Positions 1-7,000 of a DNA stretch of 33,202 bases are shown piece by piece. The translations under genes and the position numbers were made by a program. The stretch's first letter is position 1; every line of letters starts with the position of its first letter. A model generated the notes under the pieces. It made no database searches. It was not told the DNA's origin and saw only the letters and a program-made list of their open reading frames with translations. The DNA comes from Bacillus sp. J33 (GTDB taxonomy: Bacteria; Bacillota; Bacilli; Bacillales; Cytobacillaceae), in NCBI RefSeq assembly GCF_000518885.1, contig NZ_KI912517.1, forward strand, positions 389 to 33,590, read 5' to 3'.

Positions 1-255
1 CAGTCGTTTTATTTTAGCCTCAGGATCTTCCGGAGAGGTCCTGGGTCTGCCTTGACCTGGTCCTTTTGCTTTCCCTCGTTTTTCTTCCAGCCCCTTTATC
101 CCTTCAGCCTTAAAATGTTTAACCCAGCGTCTTACCATTGAATAATTAATATCCAGCTCCTTAGCGACTGTTTCATAACCCATCCCCTCTTTTAAGTAAA
201 GGTCTACGGCTCTTTTCTTAAATTTAACATCATATGTCTGTCTTGTTTTCCCCAT
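1..255 (-). CDS. IS3-family transposase OrfA, helix-turn-helix part (partial, runs off the left edge)
   Basis: The minus-strand reading frame starts at ATG 255 and stays open to base 1 (85 codons), so only the N-terminal part is visible. It opens MGKTRQTYDVKFKKRAVDLY and continues with a GYETVAKELDINYSMVRRWV segment, the helix-turn-helix typical of IS3/IS150-type OrfA proteins. A basic linker rich in K, G and R follows (EEKRGKAKGPGQGRPR). OrfA binds the element ends and is joined to the DDE-type OrfB by programmed frameshifting in this family; OrfB would lie beyond the window. A purine-rich stretch precedes the start, but the leader is folded into an inverted repeat (263-316). The family call rests on motif resemblance; the exact IS name cannot be given from this fragment. 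Confidence 0.8.
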   Translation of the reverse strand, partial: MGKTRQTYDVKFKKRAVDLYLKEGMGYETVAKELDINYSMVRRWVKHFKAEGIKGLEEKRGKAKGPGQGRPRTSPEDPEAKIKRL

Positions 256-260
256 CAAAA

Positions 261-318
261 ATCCCCCCATAGTAGACAGATTAGTATGCTTTCTTTTTTC
301 TGTCTACTATAGGGGGAT
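261..318. repeat. 20-bp inverted repeat in the transposase leader
   Basis: The arm at 261-280 (ending CATAGTAGACAGA) and the arm at 299-318 (starting TCTGTCTACTATAG) are reverse complements except for one base, with an 18-base AT-rich loop. It sits between the IS tip and the transposase start. In other IS elements such leader stem-loops block read-through transcription or translation from outside; that role here is inference. Confidence 0.75.
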
Positions 319-356
319 CATATCATTTATGGCGCGTCTATTTTTTTGACTGTGCA

Positions 357-698
357 GGTTTAAGGATAACGGATTAGAGCGATTCAAGTTTTGTGTAAGC
401 TGTTATCGTACAGTTTGTTGCATTTCAGGGCTAACTAAGGTTAATCAACGGGCAAAATTTACAAGTATAAAAACTAATTATGAGTAAAGACCTTTTTGTA
501 AAAGCTCTTTTCCGGTCAAATGGTGCAATGTCAGATAAATTTAAATTTATGCTAGATAAATGGGCCAACATGCTAGGAAAACCCCTAACATGTTAGATAA
601 ATCAGGGAGCATGCCAGATAAATTTTTAATAAAGAAGGAGTATTCCAGATTTTGGAGAAAGGTATAGTGATTTTAACAATGAGTGGAGGCTATTTCCA
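357..698. other. Intergenic stretch between the IS and the GyrI-like gene
   Basis: No gene is supported in this 342-base stretch. It holds a segment at about 433-463 resembling part of the 52-bp repeat found near 27500 (GGTTAATCAACGGG then CAAAATTTAC), followed by five copies of a 13-base motif at 20-21 base spacing (528-623). Confidence 0.6.
528..623. repeat. Five direct repeats ATGnYAGATAAAT, 20-21 bp period
   Basis: Copies start at 528, 549, 570, 590 and 611. Four read ATG-YY-AGATAAAT; the third is a diverged ATGCTAGGAAAAC. The spacing is 21, 21, 20 and 21 bases, which puts each copy on the same face of the helix. The bases between copies are not conserved. The array lies 76 bases upstream of the gene at 699. 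Confidence 0.8.
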
Positions 699-1157
699 AT
701 GTGCAAAGTGGTTTCGAAGGAATTTCAGGCAGCAGTAATGAGAAATAGAGGACTTTTTAAGGATTATGCTGAATTGGTCCCAAAGGCAGCACAGCATTTT
801 TTGCAGCAGGCTCATCATATATTTAATCGTACGGGCTTAGAGGTTTCCATATACGAACCTAAGATCGGTGAAAACCATTTAGAAGGAACCTTTTTTGTAG
901 GGTTATTAGTGAATGGGAAGGAGGAATCTTTACCCGAGGGAATGGAATACATACGGGCAGAGAATTCATATGCAGCGATTAGGGGTAAGGTAACAGAGAT
1001 GGAACGGTTGTACAGCGATTTGAATCAGTGGATTGAAGAGCAAGGTTATCAGTATGAAGGTCCTGAACATTATATAGTTGAAGTCTATTATCCTGTGGAA
1101 AATGACGCTGAGGATGTTGAAGTCTATATTCCTATTAAAAATGCAGCTGAAAAGTGA
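699..1157 (+). CDS. GyrI-like (AraC effector-binding type) small-molecule-binding protein
   Basis: A 152-residue soluble protein of the GyrI/AraC effector-binding fold. Supporting stretches are the early KVVSKEFQAAVMRNRG segment, TGLEVSIYEPK and HLEGTFFVGLLV in the middle, and the C-terminal YIVEVYYPVEN...EVYIPIK strand pair that closes the fold in this family. The family binds hydrophobic or cationic small molecules, or in GyrI itself inhibits DNA gyrase; there is no DNA-binding domain here, so it is a stand-alone binding domain. The ATG at 699 has GGAGG at 685-689 at good spacing. A short zinc-ribbon-like frame follows 14 bases downstream, ahead of the shared terminator. Ligand unknown. Confidence 0.8.
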   Translation: MCKVVSKEFQAAVMRNRGLFKDYAELVPKAAQHFLQQAHHIFNRTGLEVSIYEPKIGENHLEGTFFVGLLVNGKEESLPEGMEYIRAENSYAAIRGKVTEMERLYSDLNQWIEEQGYQYEGPEHYIVEVYYPVENDAEDVEVYIPIKNAAEK

Positions 1158-1171
1158 AAAAAGGTGGAGAA

Positions 1172-1342
1172 ATGGAAAAGAATTGTCCGAAATGTCCTGC
1201 AGTGATGTGGGAAGACAGCATGATTCCGAGCCGATCAGGTCTTAAAAAAGACAGATACTGAGAGAAAATTAGCCGTTGGTATGGATGTCCCAACTGCGTA
1301 CTAATGGAGCTATATGCAGAGGAACCGGAAAAGCTTATGTGA
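1172..1342 (+). pseudogene. Small zinc-ribbon-like protein gene with an in-frame TGA
   Basis: Starting at ATG 1172, directly after GGTGGAG, the frame encodes MEKNCPKCPAVMWEDSMIPS and onward to KKDRY, then meets TGA at 1259-1261. Without a break in frame it resumes EKISRWYGCPNCVLMELYAE and ends at TGA 1340-1342. CPKC near the start and CPNC near the end look like two zinc knuckles, so the full 56-codon frame was probably the original protein. The simplest reading is a TGG-to-TGA nonsense change (KDRY-W-EKI). A single base error in the sequence, or stop read-through, would also explain it. I do not recognise the family. It follows the GyrI-like gene closely and shares its terminator. Confidence 0.6.
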
Positions 1343-1349
1343 TTGCTCA

Positions 1350-1389
1350 AAAAAAGAGCCGCCCAGAGGGTTACCTCTGAGCGGTTTTT
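1350..1389 (+). terminator. Rho-independent terminator
   Basis: CCGCCCAGAGG, a four-base loop, then CCTCTGAGCGG followed by TTTTTC. A run of A on the other side lets it also end the minus-strand gene whose stop is at 1396, so it is probably bidirectional. Confidence 0.9.
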
Positions 1390-1395
1390 CAAACA

Positions 1396-2022
1396 TTATA
1401 TTTCCTTGGACGAAATGGGCAGAAATAGCTTAATGCCCCGTTTATTGAACGGCAGCATTTTAATATCGGCAATCAAGTGGCTTATGTATCCCGCAAGGCA
1501 TGTATAGAAAACACCATGGATCCCAAGTGATGTTTCAAATTTGGAAGCAATAAACCCGAAGAATAAAACTCCAAGGATTGAATGCGTATAGCTGCGATGC
1601 GGTACGAAAGAAGCTATTAAAATATAAATCCCAAACAAGATCAGCCATATTTCCTGCAGGGAAACACCAACTCCAAGGACACCGATTCCAGTAATGGTGA
1701 GCATATGTTTTTGCCTAATCCGGGAAGATATGGCGATCATACTAATTCCAATAGCGATCCCAAGCCATTTCTCTTTGGAGTTTCCTTCATAAAAACTGTA
1801 AATAATCATTAAAAATCCAATTAATTGTGCAACGCTACGAACCACTTCATGTGATAGGGTGATCCGGTCACGAAGCTTTCCATCTATGTCCAGATCGGGA
1901 ATTAATCCAGAAATTCCGCCTAAACCAACTAATAATAGTGTTGTAGAGGGGCTGGCGTGAACAGTGTTCGCAACCACGTATCCTGCTGCTGCTCCGATTG
2001 CTGCATGTGCGGTACCATTCAA
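1396..2022 (-). CDS. YdjM-type metal-dependent hydrolase family membrane protein (DUF457-like)
   Basis: An integral membrane protein of about 208 residues. The N-terminal NGTAHAAIGAAAGYV, the GLIPDLDIDGKL segment, PHRSYTHSILGVL and the later AGYISHLIADIK segment provide the His/Asp residues typical of YdjM/LexA-regulated, predicted membrane-bound metal-dependent hydrolases. At least five hydrophobic segments lie between them. The frame can be extended to GTG 2034, but that GTG is inside the AAAGGTGG ribosome binding site; TTG at 2022, eight bases after it, gives the usual M-N-G-x-x-H-A-A-I-G start, so I chose TTG. The gene stands alone and ends on the bidirectional terminator at 1350-1389. 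Substrate unknown. Confidence 0.8.
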   Translation of the reverse strand: MNGTAHAAIGAAAGYVVANTVHASPSTTLLLVGLGGISGLIPDLDIDGKLRDRITLSHEVVRSVAQLIGFLMIIYSFYEGNSKEKWLGIAIGISMIAISSRIRQKHMLTITGIGVLGVGVSLQEIWLILFGIYILIASFVPHRSYTHSILGVLFFGFIASKFETSLGIHGVFYTCLAGYISHLIADIKMLPFNKRGIKLFLPISSKEI

Positions 2023-2241
2023 TGTTTTTTCCACCTTTATGAGAGATTTGCATATTTTTCATGCTCTTTAATATTATAATAAAACATTTGTTCTGTTTAG
2101 GCTTTTATAGAAATTAGTGCTTTGCTACCAATTATCTCGGGCATTCATTGAATAGTTCATGGTATAATGAATAAATAAAACTTACATAAGTTTGTTATCT
2201 TGCGCTCTGCAAGAATTTGTTTCTTTTAAAGGAAGGTATTT

Positions 2242-3408
2242 ATGGCTGAGGAAAACATAACGAGGATTCATTTAGATGGCAAGGAATACATATTAATTGG
2301 AACGGCACATGTTTCTAAACATAGCGCCGAGCAGGTAAAAGAAGTTATTGAATCAGAACAGCCTGACTCTGTTTGCGTGGAATTGGACCAGCAAAGATAT
2401 CAATCAATCAAAGAAGGAAATAAATGGAAAGAAATGGACGTTATTCAGGTAATTAAGGAGAAGAAAGCCTCCCTCCTTTTAATGAATCTGGCAATTTCTT
2501 CTTTTCAAAACCGCATGGCCGATCAATTCGGGATTAAGGCAGGGCAGGAAATGATTCAGGGAATAGAGTCAGCAAAGGAAACGGGAGCCAATCTGGTTCT
2601 TGCCGACCGCAATATCCAGATTACGTTTGCCAGGATTTGGGGCAACCTTGGCATAAAAGGAAAAGCGCTTCTGCTTAGCCAGGTCATTGCCAGCATCTTC
2701 AGCAAAGACACCATTTCAGAAGAAGAGCTTGAAAAAATGAAAAATCAGGATACAATAAATGCGATTCTGAATGAATTTACCGAAAGCTTCCCGCGACTAA
2801 AAAAACCTTTAATTGACGAGCGGGATCAGTACCTGGCCCAAAAAATTAAAGATGCACCAGGAGAAAAAATTGTGGCCGTACTGGGTGCAGCGCATGTACC
2901 TGGAATCAAAGAGGAAATCAAGAGAGAGCAGGATATGGCCAGTTTGACAGCTCGCCCGCCAAAGTCCAATCTTCCGAAAATAATTGGGTGGAGCATTCCG
3001 ATATTTATTTTGGCGATTATTGCCTACACCTTTTATGCAAATCCATCTGCAGGATTTGCGCAGACAATAAGCTGGATTATTTGGAATGGTTCGTTATCAG
3101 CAATTGGAGCGGCCATTGGGATGGGACATCCCCTAACAATTTTAACAGCTTTTGTTGCTGCACCGATTACATCGTTAAATCCGCTCCTTGCAGCCGGCTG
3201 GTTTGCAGGTTTGACTCAAAGCTATATACGGCGCCCAAGTGTAAAAGACTTTGAAACACTTTCCGAAGATGTTTTTAGTGTAAAAGGCTTCTGGCAAAAC
3301 AAGGTCAGCCGGATTTTGCTGATTGTCGTTCTTGCTAACCTTGGCAGCTCATTGGGGACTTTTATCGGCGGTGCTGATGTGATTAAGGTGTTTTTGGAGA
3401 ATTTATAA
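2242..3408 (+). CDS. TraB/PrgY-family protein
   Basis: A 388-residue protein. The N-terminal half has the TraB family marks: GTAHVSKHSAEQVKEVIES, SVCVELDQQRYQS, LADRNIQIT and GAAHVPGIKEEI, with conserved His and Glu residues thought to form a metal site. The C-terminal third is membrane-embedded, with hydrophobic segments at about 250-270, 273-320 and 355-385. The enterococcal member PrgY/TraB reduces pheromone activity; most bacterial members have no proven role. The start ATG 2242 follows AAAGGAAGG at good spacing. It is a single-gene unit with the strong terminator at 3499-3541 downstream. Confidence 0.85.
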   Translation: MAEENITRIHLDGKEYILIGTAHVSKHSAEQVKEVIESEQPDSVCVELDQQRYQSIKEGNKWKEMDVIQVIKEKKASLLLMNLAISSFQNRMADQFGIKAGQEMIQGIESAKETGANLVLADRNIQITFARIWGNLGIKGKALLLSQVIASIFSKDTISEEELEKMKNQDTINAILNEFTESFPRLKKPLIDERDQYLAQKIKDAPGEKIVAVLGAAHVPGIKEEIKREQDMASLTARPPKSNLPKIIGWSIPIFILAIIAYTFYANPSAGFAQTISWIIWNGSLSAIGAAIGMGHPLTILTAFVAAPITSLNPLLAAGWFAGLTQSYIRRPSVKDFETLSEDVFSVKGFWQNKVSRILLIVVLANLGSSLGTFIGGADVIKVFLENL

Positions 3409-3498
3409 CTATGAAGGCTGAGAGAATGATGAGTGTCCTTATAGAAAATAATGATTAATGAGGAAGCTGAAGTCTAAAGGGATTTTAAGAGTAAAAGC

Positions 3499-3541
3499 AA
3501 AAAAAGTGTTAGCTGCCTGATAGGCCAGCTAACACTTTTTT
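3499..3541. terminator. Bidirectional terminator between convergent genes
   Basis: AAGTGTTAGCTG and CCAGCTAACACTT form a near-perfect stem, with an A-run before and a T-run after. It serves both the TraB-family gene (plus) and the ABC permease gene (minus, stop at 3544). Confidence 0.9.
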
Positions 3542-3543
3542 GA

Positions 3544-4665
3544 TTATCTGTCTGCTGCAATTGCCTTGCTTTTATAAAGCAGCGAACCAAGAATGAAGGT
3601 GATGGCACCCCAAATCACCAATATGCCAATTCCTGCCCAAAGCGCTGCATTAGCTGCGCTCGTTTCATAAACCATGCTTGCTCTTAACCCATCAGCAAAA
3701 TAAGTAAGAGGCAAAATATTGGAAATTGGCTGCAGCCATTCGGGCATGGTTTCAACTGGAAAAAACACTCCGCTTAAAAACATCATGACGAAGCTAACAA
3801 TATTTGCAACACCCATATAGGCTTCAGTTGTTTTGCTGAAAGCAGAAAAGAAATAACCCAGGGCATTAAAGGATAAAGCGCCAATCAAAAATACAATGAT
3901 GAGGCTGATTGGATTGATATAAAGGCTTGCGCCAAAAAACAGGACGCCTATTAATGAGAGCAGGACGATTTGCACAATGCTGAACAGCAGCCTCATGACC
4001 ATATCACTTAACCCAAATAAGCCCATGCTTGCCGGAGTCATCCGCAGCCTTTTGATTAGTCCTTTTCTGCGCATCTCAACTAAATCAACCATCCCGAACA
4101 TACCGCCTTGGGCAATGGATAATGCAATCATGCCCGTTAAAAGGAAATCCGAATAACTTAAATCATTGTTTCCAGACGTTATGGATTCGAATTTCAGATC
4201 AAATGTTGGTGCTGCACCAGCTGCTGATAAATTGGCCTGCTGGACAAATTTATCGAGAATGCCGTAAACGGCCTGAGCAGCTGCACCTTGTTCATTCTCT
4301 TTGTTCACGACAAGAAAAACGGAAGAGGCTTCTGGCGATTCTGGCAAAATAATGGCGGCATCCACTTCCTGTTCTTTTACCCACTCTTCCGCTTTATCCC
4401 TCGGAACAGGCTTTCCTGATTTTACTTCAAAAACCGGAAGCTCGCTGATTTGACCAAGCATCCTATCAGAAGCTGGGTTGGGATTAGGTTCTACAACCGC
4501 TACCTCTGTTTGAAACTCTTCATCAGAACCTCCGCTGAAGATTAGCATAAAGATCACCATTAGGATGACTGGGAAAAAAATCCCCCAAAACCAAGCCTGT
4601 TTTTCACGCAATGTCAGTTTCAGCTGGGCGAAAAACATCATTTTAAACTGATGAAAGTTGTTAAT
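3544..4665 (-). CDS. ABC-2 type transporter permease
   Basis: The membrane subunit of an exporter, about 373 residues. One membrane segment near the N-terminus (WGIFFPVILMVIFMLIF) is followed by a ~130-residue extracytoplasmic part, then five or six membrane helices in the C-terminal half, the ABC2_membrane_3 layout of drug/lipid/Na+ exporters. The start is odd: no ATG, GTG or TTG sits at a normal distance from the good ribosome binding site GGAGGG (4677-4672). An ATT at 4665-4663 does, right after the upstream TGA, and gives I/M-NNFHQFKMMFFAQLK. Alternatives are TTG 4713 (no ribosome site) and ATG 4641 (too far from one). It is coupled to the ATP-binding gene upstream. Confidence 0.85.
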   Translation of the reverse strand: MNNFHQFKMMFFAQLKLTLREKQAWFWGIFFPVILMVIFMLIFSGGSDEEFQTEVAVVEPNPNPASDRMLGQISELPVFEVKSGKPVPRDKAEEWVKEQEVDAAIILPESPEASSVFLVVNKENEQGAAAQAVYGILDKFVQQANLSAAGAAPTFDLKFESITSGNNDLSYSDFLLTGMIALSIAQGGMFGMVDLVEMRRKGLIKRLRMTPASMGLFGLSDMVMRLLFSIVQIVLLSLIGVLFFGASLYINPISLIIVFLIGALSFNALGYFFSAFSKTTEAYMGVANIVSFVMMFLSGVFFPVETMPEWLQPISNILPLTYFADGLRASMVYETSAANAALWAGIGILVIWGAITFILGSLLYKSKAIAADR

Positions 4666-4666
4666 C

Positions 4667-5596
4667 TCAATCCCTCCATTCCTTTCCGGTAAAGGCGATA
4701 AAAACATCTTCAAGGCTCATTTCCTTTATGGAGACCTGTTCTACCTGATAAGCTTTATCCTTCGTGAATTTAAATAAATCCAAAAGTGTTTCCTCCGGTT
4801 TCACTGCCCAAACTTTCAAGGATGCTCCTTCACGTTCCGTCCTGGCAACAGACTCGAGAACACTTGAAAATTGATCTGCTTCAGAAGCAGCCGTTTCTCC
4901 ATCAAGGAAGGACACTCTTATTTCCCGTTCATTTGTAAGCTTCTCAATGAGTGCAGAAGGGGAGTCAAGGGCAATTACACTTCCCTGGTCTACAATGCAT
5001 ACACGATCACTTAATTTTTCGGCTTCTTCCATATAGTGGGTGGTCAGAATGGTTGTTTTGCCTAATTCCTTCAGATGGAGTATGATATCCCAAATATTTC
5101 TGCGGGCCTGAGGGTCCAGGCCTGTTGTCGGTTCATCGAGAAAGATGATTTCGGGGTCACTAATTAGTGCAAGGCCAATTGCCAGCCTTTGCCGCTGCCC
5201 GCCGGACAGTTTTTTCACCTGGTTTTTCCGATGTTCAGTTAGGTTGATGATCTCCAAAATTTCTTCCGCAGGCCGGGCGTGTTCATAAAAAGAGGCAAAT
5301 AGCTTCAGATTTTCTTCAGGTGTTAATAAATCAAACATAGCGCTGGATTGAGGCTGGACGCCAATTTTCCTTTTGATAGAAATCGCGTTTTTCTTCCAGT
5401 CCAGATCTCCGAAGTATATCTCTCCATCATCAGGAGAAACAAGGCCTTCAATCATTTCCAAAGTAGTCGTTTTGCCTGCACCGTTTGGCCCGATAATGGT
5501 GAAAACCTCACCAGCTTTTACTGAAAAGCTGATGTCCTGTACCGCTCGAATGGCACCGAAAGATTTTTGCAGATTTTTTACTTCTAATACGGTCAT
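4667..5596 (-). CDS. ABC transporter ATP-binding protein (exporter type)
   Basis: A 309-residue ATPase with Walker A GPNGAGKTT (about 38-46), Q-loop in VQPQSS, signature LSGGQRQR, Walker B IIFLDEPTTGLD and H-loop TTHYMEEAE. A ~90-residue C-terminal extension after the ATPase core resembles the DrrA/NatA class that pairs with ABC-2 permeases. It lies directly upstream of the permease, so the two form a classical exporter. ATG 5596 follows GAGGAAG. The substrate cannot be read from the sequence: drug, bacteriocin, lipid and Na+ export are all possible. Confidence 0.92.
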   Translation of the reverse strand: MTVLEVKNLQKSFGAIRAVQDISFSVKAGEVFTIIGPNGAGKTTTLEMIEGLVSPDDGEIYFGDLDWKKNAISIKRKIGVQPQSSAMFDLLTPEENLKLFASFYEHARPAEEILEIINLTEHRKNQVKKLSGGQRQRLAIGLALISDPEIIFLDEPTTGLDPQARRNIWDIILHLKELGKTTILTTHYMEEAEKLSDRVCIVDQGSVIALDSPSALIEKLTNEREIRVSFLDGETAASEADQFSSVLESVARTEREGASLKVWAVKPEETLLDLFKFTKDKAYQVEQVSIKEMSLEDVFIAFTGKEWRD

Positions 5597-5797
5597 TAAA
5601 CTTCCTCACTTTCTTGGCGAGTTAACTAAAAAATACCAACCACTTATTTAATACGTTGATGTTTTGGGAAAAATTCATTTTTCATAGAAACTTAATGAAG
5701 AAGGGGCTCCATTATAGTTGACAGTTCAAACTTGTATTTCTTACTAAAAGCTGTTTTTATAAAAGAATAAGGTATTCAAATACAGGGAGATGTCCAT

Positions 5798-6355
5798 ATG
5801 AAATCAGAGAAACAAAAAATGCTTGCTGGTGAAATGTATGATCCAGCTGATCCGGAGTTATTAAAAGAACGCGAGCGTGCAAGGCGTTTGGTTAGGCTAA
5901 TAAATCAAACAGCTGAGACTGAAGGGGAGAAAAGGGCCGAATTATTAAAAGAATTGTTCGGATCTACTGGAAAGGTTCTATTTCTCGAACCAACTTTCCG
6001 TTGTGATTATGGATACAACATTCATGTGGGCGAAAATTTCTTCGCCAATTTCGAATGTGTCATTCTTGATGTTTGTGAAGTAAGATTTGGGGATAACTGC
6101 ATGCTAGCTCCAGGTGTACATATTTATACGGCGACCCATCCATTGAATCCCGCTGAACGCAACTCAGGAAGGGAATTTGGAAAACCTGTGACCATTGGCA
6201 GCAATGTGTGGATTGGCGGTGGAGCGATTATCAACCCGGGCGTGAATATTGGCGACAATGCCGTAATTGCCTCAGGTGCTGTTGTAACGAAAGATGTGCC
6301 AAAGAATGCCGTTGTCGGCGGCAATCCTGCAAAAGTCATTAAAATGATTGAATGA
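5798..6355 (+). CDS. maa: Maltose O-acetyltransferase
   Basis: A 185-residue trimeric left-handed beta-helix acetyltransferase that transfers acetyl from acetyl-CoA to maltose and other sugars. The N-terminal maltose-acetyltransferase segment ([18 protein letters not shown]) comes first, then hexapeptide repeats from about residue 70, with the catalytic His in YTATHPL and the CoA-site stretch [12 protein letters not shown]. Length and order match Bacillus Maa. ATG 5798 follows GGGAGATG. It is monocistronic, and the upstream region contains possible promoter elements but no clear operator. A weak hairpin plus T-run follows the stop. Confidence 0.9.
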   Translation: MKSEKQKMLAGEMYDPADPELLKERERARRLVRLINQTAETEGEKRAELLKELFGSTGKVLFLEPTFRCDYGYNIHVGENFFANFECVILDVCEVRFGDNCMLAPGVHIYTATHPLNPAERNSGREFGKPVTIGSNVWIGGGAIINPGVNIGDNAVIASGAVVTKDVPKNAVVGGNPAKVIKMIE

Positions 6356-6371
6356 TAAAAAGGAATCAAAT

Positions 6372-6405
6372 GCGTTGCTTCTAATGAGGCAAAGCTGTTT
6401 TTTTT
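6372..6405 (+). terminator. Probable terminator after maa
   Basis: GCGTTGC and GCAAAGC form a 7-base stem with one mismatch around a 10-11 base loop, followed by TGTTTTTTTT. The stem is short, so confidence is moderate. Confidence 0.5.
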
Positions 6406-6503
6406 AATTCTGGAAGGTTTTTTTTGAAAAACGTTGTGGGTTAGCGAGACATATTTTGGTGACTCAGCATCCTTAACGATTCCTTTAGATCAAGTAATAA
6501 TAC

Positions 6504-6533
6504 AAAAAAAGAGCCACCATTGAGAGATAGCCC
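6504..6533 (-). terminator. Possible weak terminator of the 113-aa hypothetical gene
   Basis: On the minus strand GGGCTA can pair with TGGCTC (two G-T wobbles) and is followed by seven T. It lies just past the stop at 6545. The stem is weak and the call tentative. Confidence 0.35.
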
Positions 6534-6544
6534 ATTTACTTATA

Positions 6545-6886
6545 TTAGATCAGCCTAATGGGTGTATTTATGTCATAGGAATCCCGATAGGATCGATAGG
6601 ATACAAACTGTTTTCCATGTGACGAACCATCAAGCTGCAGGATTCTGTTATGGTTGGTTTCCATATAAAGAAAGTCATCATTTATTTTTAAACGGTAAAA
6701 GGTAAAGGTGTTTCCCAGAAGTTCTTTCTTTGAAACCTGTGTGTCAGGATGCTGCTGAATAAACTCAGCCAGCTGCTTTACTGAAATGGAAGGGATATCT
6801 GCCATTTCAAAGAATTTACCTTTTATATTGGCCTTGATTTTGCTGACTGCGCTTTTCGCCTTATCCTTATATTTGTTTTTAGACAT
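6545..6886 (-). CDS. Hypothetical protein, 113 aa
   Basis: The start ATG 6886 follows AAGGAGTG at good spacing; the open frame extends further upstream but without a ribosome site. The protein starts MSKNKYKDKAKSAVSKIKAN, a strongly basic N-terminus, followed by an acidic/hydrophobic region (SVKQLAEFIQQHPDTQVSKK) and an aromatic-rich C-terminus (SYRSYRDSYDINTPIRL). There is no signal peptide or membrane segment, so it is probably cytoplasmic. I do not recognise the family. It is divergent from the pentapeptide gene at 7001; the 114 bases between are AT-rich and must hold both promoters. Confidence 0.75.
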   Translation of the reverse strand: MSKNKYKDKAKSAVSKIKANIKGKFFEMADIPSISVKQLAEFIQQHPDTQVSKKELLGNTFTFYRLKINDDFLYMETNHNRILQLDGSSHGKQFVSYRSYRDSYDINTPIRLI

Positions 6887-7000
6887 AGGGACACTCCTTG
6901 TTATTAAGATTATTAAGTAAAATTCCCATTTGTTAAAATCATAAAACAAAAATAATTAAAATAATACCTATCTATAGCCATAAAATTTTTAAGGAAGTGC

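Larger units (their letters stand above)
1..356 (-). mobile_element. 5' end of an IS3-type insertion sequence
   Basis: The transposase start lies at 255, and the probable element tip is at about 356, where the plus strand ends ...GACTGTGCA. Read on the minus strand the tip begins TGCACAGTC, fitting the 5'-TG...CA-3' ends of IS3 elements. The other end and any target duplication are outside the window, so the boundary is inferred. Confidence 0.6.

Noticed and set aside
528-623. Plasmid or phage replication origin iterons
   Set aside because: The period fits iterons, but there is no rep gene or AT-rich/DnaA-box arrangement nearby; left as an unexplained array.
2198-2214. TCTTGC...GCAAGA hairpin in the leader of the TraB-family gene
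   Set aside because: Short, not followed by a proper T-run, and no known riboswitch pattern.
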